This document shows positions 7,884 to 18,400 of a stretch of DNA of 54,230 nucleotides, in pieces. A model generated the notes under the pieces. That model was given only the letters and a program-made list of their open reading frames with translations. It was not told the origin of the DNA and did not search any database. Position 1 is the stretch's first letter, and each line of letters begins with the position of its first letter. Source of the DNA: RGIG5472 sp051867615 (GTDB taxonomy: Bacteria; Bacillota; Clostridia; Oscillospirales; Oscillospiraceae); assembly GCA_051867615.1 (NCBI GenBank), contig JBJDYU010000039.1, positions 1 to 54,230 of the forward strand, written 5' to 3'. Made by a program: the position numbers and the translations under genes.

Positions 7884-9038
7884 TTACAGGCGGACCTCCG
7901 CCCGCTCCTGCGCCAGGGCCAGCAGCTCCCGCTCCGAGAGCAGGTCGCTGGGGTAGGGATAGGACCGGGCACATTTTTCAAAGCGTGCCAAGAATGCTTC
8001 CGCCTTCTTCCCGTCCCGCTCCGAGAGCAGGGCGTAGGCATACTCCGTGCGCAGCACGGTCAGGGAGGTCTTCATGGCTTTCATGAGCTTTTTCTGCTCC
8101 TTGCCGCGCATATCCTCCAGCGCCTCCCGGCGGTTTTCTCCGATAAGCTCGCAGTACATCCTGTCGCAGGTGAGCAGCGCCCGGTGCAGGCCCGCGATGG
8201 CGCTGTCAAGCCCCAGCAGGCGGGCCATCAGCGCCTCCGCCTCCGCGAAGCGGTGGGCGTCCATCAGACGGTTGCAGGCGAGCACGCCCAGCACCGCCAC
8301 CATGCTGTTTTTCATTCCCTCGTCGGAGGGGACAATGAACCACTCCTCCGGCATATCCTTCAGCCGCAGGCCCCGGGCGGTCTGCCCGTTTACCTTCATC
8401 TGCACCCAGAAGGCCCGGAGGGCCTCCGGGCTGCGGCGGAGGGACAGGGCGTTGTAGCCGTCGTTGTCCACGGTCCCCGTGCGCAGCGGCACGCCGTTCA
8501 TCAGGGCCAGGGCGAAGCCGGAGAGCGCAAGCATCAGCAGCGCTGCGGAGAAAAAGGGCGGACACGGAAGCAAACAGTAAAGGCCGAGAAAGACAAGGCC
8601 CGCCAGCACGTTCATCAGCGAGCCGCCCAGGTTGTACAGCACAACAGGAAAGCGGCCGTCCGCTCCCGGCTCCGGCGGCGTCATGAGGCACTGGCCCCCG
8701 GTGCCGGCGAGACTGAAGCGCCTCAAGCGGAGCTTTCCGTCCTCCTTCACCCACATGAAGCTCATCAAACGGAAGGAGGAAAAGCCGTAGCCGCTCAGAA
8801 GCCCGAACACCAGATGCCCCGCCTCGTGAATGGCCATCTGCAAAAAGATGGCGGCGTACATGATGAGAAGCAGGGCCGCGAGAGACAGCAGCACCTCCCC
8901 CAGCGGCGCATCCGCCGAGAGGCTGATGTCCGCGTACCACACCATCAAAAGCCCGCAGGCGCCGCCCAGGAGCACCATGAACGCCGTAGCGATGTGCGTT
9001 TGCCAGGCGCCTTTTTTCTTCTTCCCTTTTCCGCGCAT
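7884..9038 (-). CDS. M50-like membrane metalloprotease
   Basis: 384 residues. A lysine-rich N-terminus is followed by several membrane helices, the zinc motif HEAGH (H71, E72, H75) inside a hydrophobic helix, and a later NDG (D193) that can supply the third metal ligand. This is the layout of site-2-protease/M50 peptidases, which cut within membranes. The C-terminal ~190 residues are soluble, helical and unrecognised, possibly TPR-like. The ATG at 9038 follows a GGGGGG site; an upstream frame to 9140 has no convincing site. It lies just upstream of the ECF sigma/anti-sigma pair on the same strand, but a terminator separates them. The substrate is unknown. Confidence 0.75.
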   Translation of the reverse strand: MRGKGKKKKGAWQTHIATAFMVLLGGACGLLMVWYADISLSADAPLGEVLLSLAALLLIMYAAIFLQMAIHEAGHLVFGLLSGYGFSSFRLMSFMWVKEDGKLRLRRFSLAGTGGQCLMTPPEPGADGRFPVVLYNLGGSLMNVLAGLVFLGLYCLLPCPPFFSAALLMLALSGFALALMNGVPLRTGTVDNDGYNALSLRRSPEALRAFWVQMKVNGQTARGLRLKDMPEEWFIVPSDEGMKNSMVAVLGVLACNRLMDAHRFAEAEALMARLLGLDSAIAGLHRALLTCDRMYCELIGENRREALEDMRGKEQKKLMKAMKTSLTVLRTEYAYALLSERDGKKAEAFLARFEKCARSYPYPSDLLSERELLALAQERAEVRL

Positions 9039-9191
9039 ACCGTTTCCCCCCTGCTTTTCGTCTGCCGCCCGCTCTCCGCCCTGCGGCGGAGCCTTTGCGG
9101 CGGCTGCCACATTATACCCCGCGGCAAAAGCGCCTGTCAACGCGCCCGGCTCCCCGCGCCGCGTCCTCGCCTACTTTTTTCCACATCCCTC

Positions 9192-9221
9192 TTGCGCCGG
9201 AGGGCGAAAAGGTTCTATAAT
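9192..9221 (+). promoter_or_regulatory. Promoter of the M24 peptidase gene
   Basis: TTGCGC (9192-9197), 18 bases, then a consensus TATAAT (9216-9221), about 30 bases before the start codon. Confidence 0.6.
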
Positions 9222-9250
9222 GGGGGCAAAGAAAAAGGAGGTAACTGCAT

Positions 9251-10324
9251 ATGCACCATTTTGACGCCATCCGCAGCCAGCTTGCCGCCCATGGGCTGGA
9301 CGCTGTTATGCTGACGGAGGAATTCAACCGCTTTTATGCCGCCGACTTCCCCTCCATGGGCAACGACGGCATTGCTCTGATCACCAAGAACGCCAACTAC
9401 TATTTCACCGACGACCGCTACACCGTGGCCGCGGAGCGGGCGGTGAAGGACGCTGCCATCACCATCACCAGCCGGGGCCGGGGCTATGTGGAGCTGCTCA
9501 ACGAGGTCATCCACAACGAGGGCCTGGAGAAGCTGGGCTTCGACGACGCCGCCATGACGGTGGCGTCCTTTGAGGGCTATCGCAAGCGGCTGGAGTGCGA
9601 GCTGCTGCCCGCCTCCGCCATGATGACGGAGCTGCGCATGGTGAAGGACGAGGAGGAGATTCGCCGCCTGACCCAGGCCCAGCGCATCTCCGAGAAGGCC
9701 CTGGCGGAAGTGCTGAACTTCATCCGCCCCGGCGTCACGGAAAAAGAGGTGGCGGCGCGGCTGCAGTACCTGATGCTGCTGTACGGCGCGGAGAAGATGT
9801 CCTTCGACCCCATCGTGGTCTCCGGCGAGAACGGCGCCATGCCGCACGGCCTTCCCAGCGACAAGCCCGTGCAGGCGGGCGAGTTCATCACCATGGACTT
9901 CGGCTGCGTGTCCGAGGGCTACTGCTCCGACATGACCCGCACGGTGGCGGTGGGCCACGTGACGGATGAGATGCGCAACGTCTATGAGACGGTGCTGCGC
10001 GCCCAGCTGGCCGCCATCGCCATCACCGCCGCAGGCAAGACCGGCGAGGAGATCGACGGCGTGGCCCGGAAGGTCATTGAGGACGCGGGCTACGGCAAGT
10101 ACTTCGGCCACGGCTACGGCCACGGCGTGGGCGTGGAGATCCACGAGGCCCCCGGCGTTTCCGCCAGATGCACCACTCCCCTGCCCGCCGGCGCTGTCAC
10201 CAGCGCGGAGCCGGGCATCTATCTCCCCGGCCGCTTCGGCGTCCGCATCGAGGACGTGGTGGTCCTGCGCGAGGGCGGCTGCGAGGATCTGGCCCTGGCC
10301 CCGAAAGAACTGATCATTCTGTAA
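9251..10324 (+). CDS. M24 family Xaa-Pro peptidase (aminopeptidase P / prolidase type)
   Basis: 357 residues, the usual length for Firmicute Xaa-Pro peptidases. The N-terminal creatinase-like domain covers about 1-125 and the pita-bread catalytic domain about 130-355. All five metal ligands can be placed: D216 (TMDFG), D227 (CSDMTR), H291 (GYGHGVG), E320 (SAEPGIY) and E334 (RIEDVV). It should release residues from X-Pro peptides in the cytoplasm. AAAGGAGG stands before the ATG. Single-gene unit with its own promoter. Whether it acts on dipeptides or longer peptides cannot be told. Confidence 0.94.
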   Translation: MHHFDAIRSQLAAHGLDAVMLTEEFNRFYAADFPSMGNDGIALITKNANYYFTDDRYTVAAERAVKDAAITITSRGRGYVELLNEVIHNEGLEKLGFDDAAMTVASFEGYRKRLECELLPASAMMTELRMVKDEEEIRRLTQAQRISEKALAEVLNFIRPGVTEKEVAARLQYLMLLYGAEKMSFDPIVVSGENGAMPHGLPSDKPVQAGEFITMDFGCVSEGYCSDMTRTVAVGHVTDEMRNVYETVLRAQLAAIAITAAGKTGEEIDGVARKVIEDAGYGKYFGHGYGHGVGVEIHEAPGVSARCTTPLPAGAVTSAEPGIYLPGRFGVRIEDVVVLREGGCEDLALAPKELIIL

Positions 10325-10334
10325 AAAATGCCTC

Positions 10335-10363
10335 TTGTCAGGGCAAGATAATCGTGATATACT
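10335..10363 (+). promoter_or_regulatory. Strong extended -10 promoter
   Basis: TTGTCA (10335-10340), 17 bases, TATACT (10358-10363), with a TG at 10355-10356 forming an extended -10. It starts right after the M24 gene and about 265 bases before the next start codon. Confidence 0.75.
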
Positions 10364-10369
10364 GTGGAA

Positions 10370-10625
10370 AATGACGGTTCCCGGCTGATATAGCCTGCCT
10401 TGGTGTCAACGGGCCGCTGGCCCGTCACACATATGCCCCGCTGCGGCGGGGCCATCCGGTTGCCCGTCCGGCGCTCCACCTTTGCCGCCGTACGGAGTAA
10501 AAAAAGGAGGATTTGCTTCCCCGGACTTGGGGTGCGGCAGCGTGGAGACCTGCCGTAATGCGGCGCCGGTTTCGCTCCGGCGGCGTGAGGCCTGCGGGCG
10601 GAGGCCCAAGGGTTTAAGTCAGCGT
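10370..10625 (+). promoter_or_regulatory. Long GC-rich structured leader (unidentified RNA element)
   Basis: About 255 transcribed bases precede the ATPase gene. Hairpins seen: 10403-10430 (ACGGGCC/GGCCCGT with outer GTGT/ACAC pairs), 10435-10441 with 10446-10452 (GCCCCGC/GCGGGGC), a GCCGG/CCGGC stem near 10563-10582, and a GGCCT/AGGCC stem near 10588-10606. An AAAAAAAGGAGG sequence near 10499-10510 is followed by no good reading frame. No TPP, SAM, T-box, SRP, RNase P or tmRNA signature was found. It could be a regulatory leader or a separate small RNA. Confidence 0.4.
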
Positions 10626-11810
<1,185 letters not shown>

Positions 11811-11821
11811 ACAACATAATG

Positions 11822-11851
11822 AAAGCGGCGGCCATCAGGCCGCCGCTTTTT
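11822..11851 (+). terminator. Terminator of the UgpC-type ATPase gene
   Basis: A perfect 12-base stem (11822-11833 with 11838-11849), an ATCA loop, and a T run. Confidence 0.88.
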
Positions 11852-11920
11852 GTATATTGGTGCGTGTTTACTTGTTCGGGCTCTCCTCCACCGCTGCCGC
11901 CGGCCAGGAAAACAACTGTT

Positions 11921-12577
11921 TTATTGAACATATTTCGGTGGCCATTCCAGTAGAGCTGAATATATAGCCTCTATTTCTTCGGGAGAGGTTAAGAACCATT
12001 CATTACCGGGCGCATTTTCTAGCCACCTATTTTTGAGTTGGAGTATGCTGTGCAACGCGGATTCCAATTTTACTGAGTCGCTGCAATGAATGATTAGTGC
12101 GAGGTGGGGAAGTTCGGGATAGCATGTGCCTGCTTGATTAAACACTCTCTGGATAGGATTGCTATCGGATCTACCAATTTTACATTCCCAAATTTGCAGA
12201 TTCTGAACCTGCGCCAATTTTCTGTATGCGTCGTAGTAATAAACGTAAACAGCACTGTCTCCAACGCCTAATTCCCTATCTGCGACGTAGTTCTCTTGGA
12301 CATTTCTGGTGGGGGATATCACTTGAATATCTGCCTCTTTATATGTGATTGCCCAAGTGCCGTATCCCCGATGAACCATCCCGTTCTTTTCAAGGCTTTT
12401 GGATGCCTTTTTGAAAACAGCGACATAGTCTTTGCTTTCTAATATACCGCCATTTTCTGCAAAGTATTGTTTAACACAGCAAATCGCATCTTGCCTTTTG
12501 AACTGCTTGCCGTCGAACAGTTTAATAAGAATTTCCTTAAAGATGCTAGGAGTTAACGTTAAACCATTATAATCCAT
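11921..12577 (-). CDS. GIY-YIG-like nuclease-fold protein (T5orf172/MUG113 type), AT-rich
   Basis: 218 residues. The N-terminal ~85 residues look like a helical, possibly winged-helix region. The C-terminal half resembles the T5orf172 branch of the GIY-YIG nuclease fold: Y111/Y113 (VYVYYY), WECKIGRSD (131-139), NPIQRV, then CSDSVKLESALH and GNEWF (191-195). This branch occurs in phage proteins and in restriction or anti-phage genes. Catalytic activity is uncertain. The base composition is clearly AT-richer than both neighbours (roughly low-to-mid forties % GC by eye), suggesting recent transfer. AAAGGGAAAG precedes the ATG. No partner gene is adjacent. Confidence 0.6.
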   Translation of the reverse strand: MDYNGLTLTPSIFKEILIKLFDGKQFKRQDAICCVKQYFAENGGILESKDYVAVFKKASKSLEKNGMVHRGYGTWAITYKEADIQVISPTRNVQENYVADRELGVGDSAVYVYYYDAYRKLAQVQNLQIWECKIGRSDSNPIQRVFNQAGTCYPELPHLALIIHCSDSVKLESALHSILQLKNRWLENAPGNEWFLTSPEEIEAIYSALLEWPPKYVQ

Positions 12578-12667
12578 GTCTTTCCCTTTTATTCGCTCGC
12601 ATATTCCATGAGGTCAGTTGGATAGACTTCTGAACTTTTCAGAGGGAAAACCGAAGGTTTTTGCCCT

Positions 12668-13666
12668 TTACTTCAAACTCTCCTCCACCGCCACGGCCAC
12701 AGCGACCGTCGCGCCCACCATGGGGTTGTTGCCCATGCCGAGGAAGCCCATCATTTCCACATGGGCAGGCACGGAGCTGGAGCCGGCGAACTGCGCGTCG
12801 GAGTGCATACGGCCCATGGTGTCGGTCATGCCGTAGCTGGCGGGGCCGGCGGCCATGTTGTCGGGGTGCAGGGTGCGGCCCGTGCCGCCGCCGGAGGCCA
12901 CGGAGAAGTACTTCTTCCCCTGCTCGATGCATTCCTTCTTATAGGTGCCGGCCACGGGATGCTGGAAGCGGGTGGGGTTGGTGGAGTTGCCGGTGATGGA
13001 AACGTCCACGCCCTCGTGGTGCATGATGGCCACGCCCTCGCGCACATCGTCTGCGCCGTAGCAGCGCACATTGGCCCGCTCGCCTTCGCTGTAGCGAATT
13101 TCCCGGACGACGTTCAGCTTGCCGGAGAAGTAGTCGAACTGGGTCTGGACATAGGTGAAGCCGTTGATGCGGCTGATGATCTGGGCGGCGTCCTTGCCGA
13201 GACCGTTCAGGATGACGCGCAGCGGCTCCTTGCGGGCCTTGTTGGCGTTGCGGACGATGCCGATGGCGCCCTCCGCCGCGGCGAAGGACTCGTGGCCCGC
13301 CAGGAAGGCGAAGCACTTGCTCTCGTCGCTCAGCAGCATGGCGCCCAGATTGCCGTGGCCCAGACCCACCTTGCGGTCCTCCGCCACGGAGCCGTCGATG
13401 CAGAAGGCCTGCAGGCCCTCGCCGATAGCGCGGGCGGCGTCGGCGGCGTTGGTCACGCCCTTGCGTAGCGCGATGGCCGCGCCCACACAGTAGGCCCAGC
13501 ACACGTTCTCAAAGCAGATGGGCTGGATGCCCTTGACGATCTCATAGGGGTCGAAGCCCTTTTCCTGACAAAGCGCGCGGCATTTCTCCACGGATTCCAG
13601 ACCGTACTGAGCGAGGACGCCGTTGATCTTGCCGATGCGTCTTTCATAACTTTCAAACAGAGCCAT
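12668..13666 (-). CDS. GGGtGRT family protein
   Basis: 332 residues with the name-giving motif GGGTGRT (259-265) after SVAS. I recognise the family (GGGtGRT protein) but its function is not established. It is Gly-rich and Cys-rich (Cys 29, 33, 51, 56, 60, 89, 118, 202, 246), with several His in GLGHGNLG, FLAGHES and IMHHEG, so metal or cluster binding is possible. No signal peptide or membrane helix is seen, so it is probably cytoplasmic. It is the second gene of an operon with the NifU-like scaffold gene (18-base gap), an association known for the family. A short AAAACC/GGTTTT hairpin lies at 12647-12661 just past the stop. Confidence 0.88.
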   Translation of the reverse strand: MALFESYERRIGKINGVLAQYGLESVEKCRALCQEKGFDPYEIVKGIQPICFENVCWAYCVGAAIALRKGVTNAADAARAIGEGLQAFCIDGSVAEDRKVGLGHGNLGAMLLSDESKCFAFLAGHESFAAAEGAIGIVRNANKARKEPLRVILNGLGKDAAQIISRINGFTYVQTQFDYFSGKLNVVREIRYSEGERANVRCYGADDVREGVAIMHHEGVDVSITGNSTNPTRFQHPVAGTYKKECIEQGKKYFSVASGGGTGRTLHPDNMAAGPASYGMTDTMGRMHSDAQFAGSSSVPAHVEMMGFLGMGNNPMVGATVAVAVAVEESLK

Positions 13667-13684
13667 ATTCCCGTCCTCCTTCTC

Positions 13685-14377
13685 TTATTCCTGCCGCGGG
13701 TCGATATACTTCGCCGCCGCGTCCCACTGGCCGTAGTGGCCGCGGGCCTTCTCCAGCGCCTCGTTGGCGTCCACGCCCTTCTTGATGAATTCCATCATCT
13801 TGCCCAGATTCACGAACTCATAGCCGATGATCTCGCCCTGGTCATTCAGCGCCAGACGGGTGCAGTAGCCCTCGGCCATCTCCAGATACCGGGGGCCCTT
13901 GGCGCTGGTGGCGAACATGGTGCCCACCTGAGAGCGCAGGCCTTTGCCCAGGTCCTCCAGAGAGGAGCCGATGACGAGGCCATCCTCGGAGAAGGCGGAC
14001 TGGGTGCGGCCGTAGACGATCTGCAAAAACAGCTCGCGCATGGCGGTGTTGATGGCGTCGCACACCAGGTCGGTGTTCAGCGCCTCCAGCAGGGTCTTGC
14101 CGATGAGGATCTCGCTGGCCATGGCGGCGGAGTGGGTCATGCCGGAGCAGCCGATGGTCTCCACCAGCGCCTCCTGAATGACGCCCTCCTTCACGTTCAG
14201 CGTCAGCTTGCAGGCGCCCTGCTGGGGAGCGCACCAGCCGATGCCGTGGGTGAAGCCGGAGATATCCTCCACTTTTTTGACCTGCACCCACTTGCCCTCC
14301 TCGGGAATGGGAGCGGGACCGTGATACGCGCCTTTGGCGACCGGGCACATATGCTGCACTTCGGTAGAGTAGATCAT
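13685..14377 (-). CDS. NifU/IscU-like iron-sulfur cluster scaffold protein, GGGtGRT partner
   Basis: 230 residues, longer than IscU (~125). Residues 75-100 (IGCSGMTHSAAMASEILIGK in part) match the NifU/IscU core pattern around its second cluster Cys (C77). Other Cys are at 11, 49 and 56. It may hold or pass on an iron-sulfur cluster, perhaps to the GGGtGRT protein encoded right after it. It is not next to iscS, sufBCD or other cluster genes, so it is probably not the housekeeping scaffold. The ATG at 14377 follows AAAGGAA. It has a consensus promoter of its own. Confidence 0.8.
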   Translation of the reverse strand: MIYSTEVQHMCPVAKGAYHGPAPIPEEGKWVQVKKVEDISGFTHGIGWCAPQQGACKLTLNVKEGVIQEALVETIGCSGMTHSAAMASEILIGKTLLEALNTDLVCDAINTAMRELFLQIVYGRTQSAFSEDGLVIGSSLEDLGKGLRSQVGTMFATSAKGPRYLEMAEGYCTRLALNDQGEIIGYEFVNLGKMMEFIKKGVDANEALEKARGHYGQWDAAAKYIDPRQE

Positions 14378-14464
14378 AGCAACAGTTCCTTTCTATTGAT
14401 ATTCAGGGGAGAAAGGGGGCCTCCTCCCGGATTTTCGGAAAATTTCCACATTAAATCAGCTTAC

Positions 14465-14493
14465 ATTATAGGTATAGCTGCCGTCAAAGTCAA
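14465..14493 (-). promoter_or_regulatory. Promoter of the NifU-like/GGGtGRT operon
   Basis: Minus strand TTGACT (14488-14493), 17 bases, TATAAT (14465-14470). Confidence 0.72.
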
Positions 14494-14556
14494 GTTTGTC
14501 CTGCTTGGGCAAAAAGGATTCCTGCGCGGGAAAAAAGGCCGCGCCGGGGGAAAGGA

Positions 14557-14584
14557 TTGCTTTTTACGAAAAAGGCACTATAAT
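14557..14584 (+). promoter_or_regulatory. Promoter of the ABC exporter operon
   Basis: TTGCTT (14557-14562), 16 bases, TATAAT (14579-14584), about 70 bases before the ATPase gene. Confidence 0.6.
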
Positions 14585-14652
14585 TATAATATTACGATGC
14601 TGCGGCATATTGGCCGCTGCAGGAACCGCAAATACAAAGGAGGAGGCCGCGT

Positions 14653-15357
14653 ATGCAGGATTTTGTGGTGTTTCAGGACGTGTCCAAGCGATACCAGATG
14701 GGCCAGGTGACCATCTGCGCGGTGGACCATATCAGCTTTTCCATCGCCAAAGGAGAATTCTGCGTGGTGGTGGGCCCCTCCGGCGCGGGCAAGACCACGG
14801 TTTTGAATATGCTGGGCGGCATGGACAGCTGCACCGAGGGGACCATCACCGTGGACGGCACAAGGATCAGCGATTTTTCCGCGAAGGAGCTGACCCGCTA
14901 CCGCCGCTATGACGTTGGCTTCGTGTTCCAGTTTTACAATCTGGTGCAGAACCTGACGGCGCTGGAGAACGTGGAGCTGGCGGCCCAGATCTGCAAGGAC
15001 CCCATGGACGCCGCCGAGGCTATCGAGGGCGTGGGATTGACGGAGCGGCGTAACAACTTCCCCAGCCAGCTCTCCGGCGGCGAGCAGCAGCGCGTCTCCA
15101 TCGCCCGGGCTTTGGCGAAAAACCCGAAGCTCCTGCTCTGCGACGAGCCTACGGGCGCGCTGGACTATGTGACGGGCAAGTCCATCTTGAAGCTCCTGCA
15201 GGACACCTGCCGCCAGAAGGGCGTGACTGTGGTGGTCATCACCCATAACAGCGCCCTGACCCCCATGGCCGACCATGTGATCCACATCAAAAACGGCACC
15301 GTGGCGGCGGAGGAGCATAACGACCATCCCGTTCCTGTGGAGGAGATCGAGTGGTAA
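14653..15357 (+). CDS. ABC transporter ATPase, LolD/MacB type
   Basis: 234 residues. Walker A GPSGAGKTT (41-49), signature LSGGE (140-144) and Walker B CDEPTGALD (163-171, the typical PTGALD of this group) are intact. Such ATPases pair with FtsX-type permeases and drive mechanotransmission or export of peptides and lipids rather than classic import. The gene is followed after 74 bases by its large permease. AAAGGAGG before the ATG is strong. Substrate unknown. Confidence 0.93.
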   Translation: MQDFVVFQDVSKRYQMGQVTICAVDHISFSIAKGEFCVVVGPSGAGKTTVLNMLGGMDSCTEGTITVDGTRISDFSAKELTRYRRYDVGFVFQFYNLVQNLTALENVELAAQICKDPMDAAEAIEGVGLTERRNNFPSQLSGGEQQRVSIARALAKNPKLLLCDEPTGALDYVTGKSILKLLQDTCRQKGVTVVVITHNSALTPMADHVIHIKNGTVAAEEHNDHPVPVEEIEW

Positions 15358-15431
15358 CGCCCCAGGGGCTACAAAAGGCAGGACAAAGCGCCCCAGCGGG
15401 GCGGTAAGGATATTGGGAAAGGAGGCGGACC

Positions 15432-18400
15432 GTGGTTTCCGCCATCAGAAAAGATTTTATCCGGGAGATCAAAAACAGCCGTAACCGCTTTCTCTCCATC
15501 ATGGTGCTGGCGGCTTTGGCGGTGGCGTTTTTGTCGGGACTGAAAGCCACCGCCCCCGACATGAAGGGGACGGGCGACGCGTATCTGGACGCGCAGCACC
15601 TGCAGGATATTCAGGTGCTGTCCACCCTGGGCCTGACGGAGGAGGATATCGCCGCGCTGACCGCGCGTGAGGAGGTCTCCCTCGCCCGGGGGGCCTATGT
15701 GCTGGACGCCTGGGCGGGCGATCTGGTGAGCAAGGTCTATTCCATCACCGACGGCGTGAACGAGCTGACCGTGCTGGAGGGCCGCCTGCCGGAGAGCGCC
15801 CATGAGTGCGTGGTGGACGCGCGACTGCTGGAGGAGACGGGCCTTGCCCTGGGGGACAGTCTGCCCATCGTGCCCGGGGAGGATTACGAGGATAGCCTCC
15901 GCTATGAGGAATTCACCATCGTGGGCACGGTGCGCAGCCCGTATTATATCAGCGTGGAGCGCGGCTCCGGCTCCATCGGCTCGGGCAGCGTCCGGGCCTA
16001 TGTGTACCTGCCGGAGAGCGCCTTTGACATGGATTACTATACCGCTGCCTTCCTGCTGGTGGAGGGGGCGGAGGAGCTGACCGCCTTTTACGAGGAATAC
16101 GACGATTATATCGACGATGTAATAGACGAGCTGGAGCCTTTCGGCGAGGCCCGGGCGAAGCTGCGCCATGACGAGATTATCAGCGAGGCGGAGGAAAAGA
16201 TCGCGGACGCGGAGCAGGAGCTGGCCGACGCGAAGGCCGAGGCCGACGCGGAGCTTTCCGACGCGGCGCGGGAGCTGGCCGATGCGCGGCGGGAGCTGAA
16301 CGATGGCTGGCAGGAATACTACGACGGAAAGCAGGAACTGGAGAACGCCTATGCCGACCTGCTCACGGCGGAGGAGGAGCTGGCGGACGCGGAAAAGACC
16401 CTGACCGAGGGTGAGGAGGAGTATGAAAAGGGCCTTGCGGACTATAACGAGGGCCTGAAGGAGTATCAGGACGGCGAAGCCGAGCTGAACGCCGCCTACG
16501 GCGAGCTGAGCCGGGGACAGGCGCAGCTGGATGAGAGCCTGGCGGGGCTGGGCCTGAGCGGGAATTTCACTCAGGCGGAGGCGGAGGCCGCCGTCAGCGG
16601 CGCGAAAGCCCAGATCAATGACGGCATCGCCCAGTGCGACGCGGCCATCGCCGAGGCGGACGAGGGCATCCGGCTCTGCAATGAGACCATCGCGCAGTGC
16701 GATGCGGTGATGGCCTATTATCCGGAGGATTCGACAGAATATCAGACAGCAGCCGCCGGTAAGGCGCAGGCCCAGCAGCAGCTTGCTCAGGCGCAGGCGG
16801 GCAAGGCTCAGGCGGAAGCGACAAAAACCGAGCTGCTGGCCCGGCAGCAGTCCCTCTCCGGCGTCAGCGGCGCGGACCTTTATGCCGCCAAGGTGGAGCT
16901 GCAGCAGGGCTGGAGCGAATACAACGCGGGCGCGAGGGAGCTGCAGAGCGCGAAAAAGGAACTCGCCGATGCGAAGCAGCAGCTTGCCGACGCCCGGCAG
17001 GAGCTGGACGACGGCTGGCTGGAGTACGAGGACGGAAAGCAGCAGCTCGCCGACGGCTGGGCGGAATACAACGACNNNNNNNNNNNNNNNNNNNNNNNNN
17101 NNNNNNNNNNNNNNNNNNNNNNNNNNNNNNNNNNNNNNNNNNNNNNNNNNNNNNNNNNNNNNNNNNNNNNNNNNNGGAGTACGAGGACGGAAAGCAGCAG
17201 CTCGCCGACGGCTGGGCGGAATACAACGACGGCGCGGAGGAGCTGCCGGAGGCCTATGAGGAGCTGACGGACGGCGAGCGGGAGTACAGCAAGGGCTACC
17301 GGGACTACGCCGAGGGCAAAGCCGAGGCGGAGGAAAAGATCGCGGACGCGGAGAAGGAGCTGGCGGACGCGCGGCGCAAGGTGGCCGACATTGAAAGCGG
17401 CGAATGGTACATCCTCTCCCGCAGCTATGACCCGGGCTACACCGGCTTTGGACAGGACGCCGACCGCATGGCGAACCTGGCCTCGGTCCTGCCCATCATC
17501 TTCTTCCTGGTGGCGGCGCTGGTGTGCCTGACCACTATGACCCGCATGGTGGAGGAGCAGCGCACCCAGATCGGCCTGATGAAGGCGCTGGGCTACGGGC
17601 GCTGGGCCATTTCCCGGAAATATCTGAGCTACGGCCTGCTGCCGAGCCTTGCGGGCAGCGTGCTGGGTCTGGCGGCGGGACACCTGCTGTTCCCCACCAT
17701 GATCTACGTCGCCTATCAGATCATGTATGAGATGCCGAACCTGACGCTGCGCTTTTATCCCACCATCAGCCTGTGGGCGACTCTCGCGGCGGTGGCCTGC
17801 ACCACCGTCTCCACGCTGGTGGCCTGCCTTGCGACGCTGGGAGACTCTCCGGCGAACCTGATGCGTCCCCGGGCGCCCAAGCCCGGCAAGCGGGTGCTGC
17901 TGGAGCGCATCACGCCCCTCTGGCGGCGCATGAGCTTCAACTGGAAGATCACCACCCGGAACCTGCTGCGCTATCAAAAGCGCTTCTGGATGACCGTGGT
18001 GGGCATCGGCGGCTGCACCGCGCTCATCATCGCGGGCTTCGGCATACGCTCGTCGCTGATGGTCACCATGGAGCGGCAGTTTGACGAGCTGCTCCTCTAC
18101 GATTCTCAGGTGACGCTGGCAAGCGGGGTGCTGGAGAGCGAGCGGACGGAGCTGCGGCAGTATCTGGACGGCTCCGATCAGGTGGCGGACTATCTGGATA
18201 TGTACGCCGCCAACGTCACGGCGGAGAGCGAGCGCTACTCCTGCTCGGCCTATCTGCAGGTCATGGAGCCGGAGGAGATCGGCGGCTTCGTGGTGACGCG
18301 GGACTATGAGAGCGGAGAGCCTCTGACGCTGCCGGACGACGGCGTTCTGATCGACCAGAAGCTCAGCGAGCTGCTGGGCCTGCAGGTGGGCGACAGCTTC

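Noticed and set aside
10370..10625. SRP RNA, RNase P RNA, tmRNA or 6S RNA
   Set aside because: The conserved sequence cores of the first three are absent, and the two ends of the leader do not pair as 6S RNA would.
10482..10625. N-terminal extension of the UgpC-type ATPase
   Set aside because: The frame is open upstream of 10626 but the encoded residues fit no family member and cover strong RNA stems.
17076..17175. Frameshifted or split permease pseudogene
   Set aside because: The frame change falls exactly at an assembly gap, and merging the identical 55-base flanks restores one frame, so a pseudogene is not supported.
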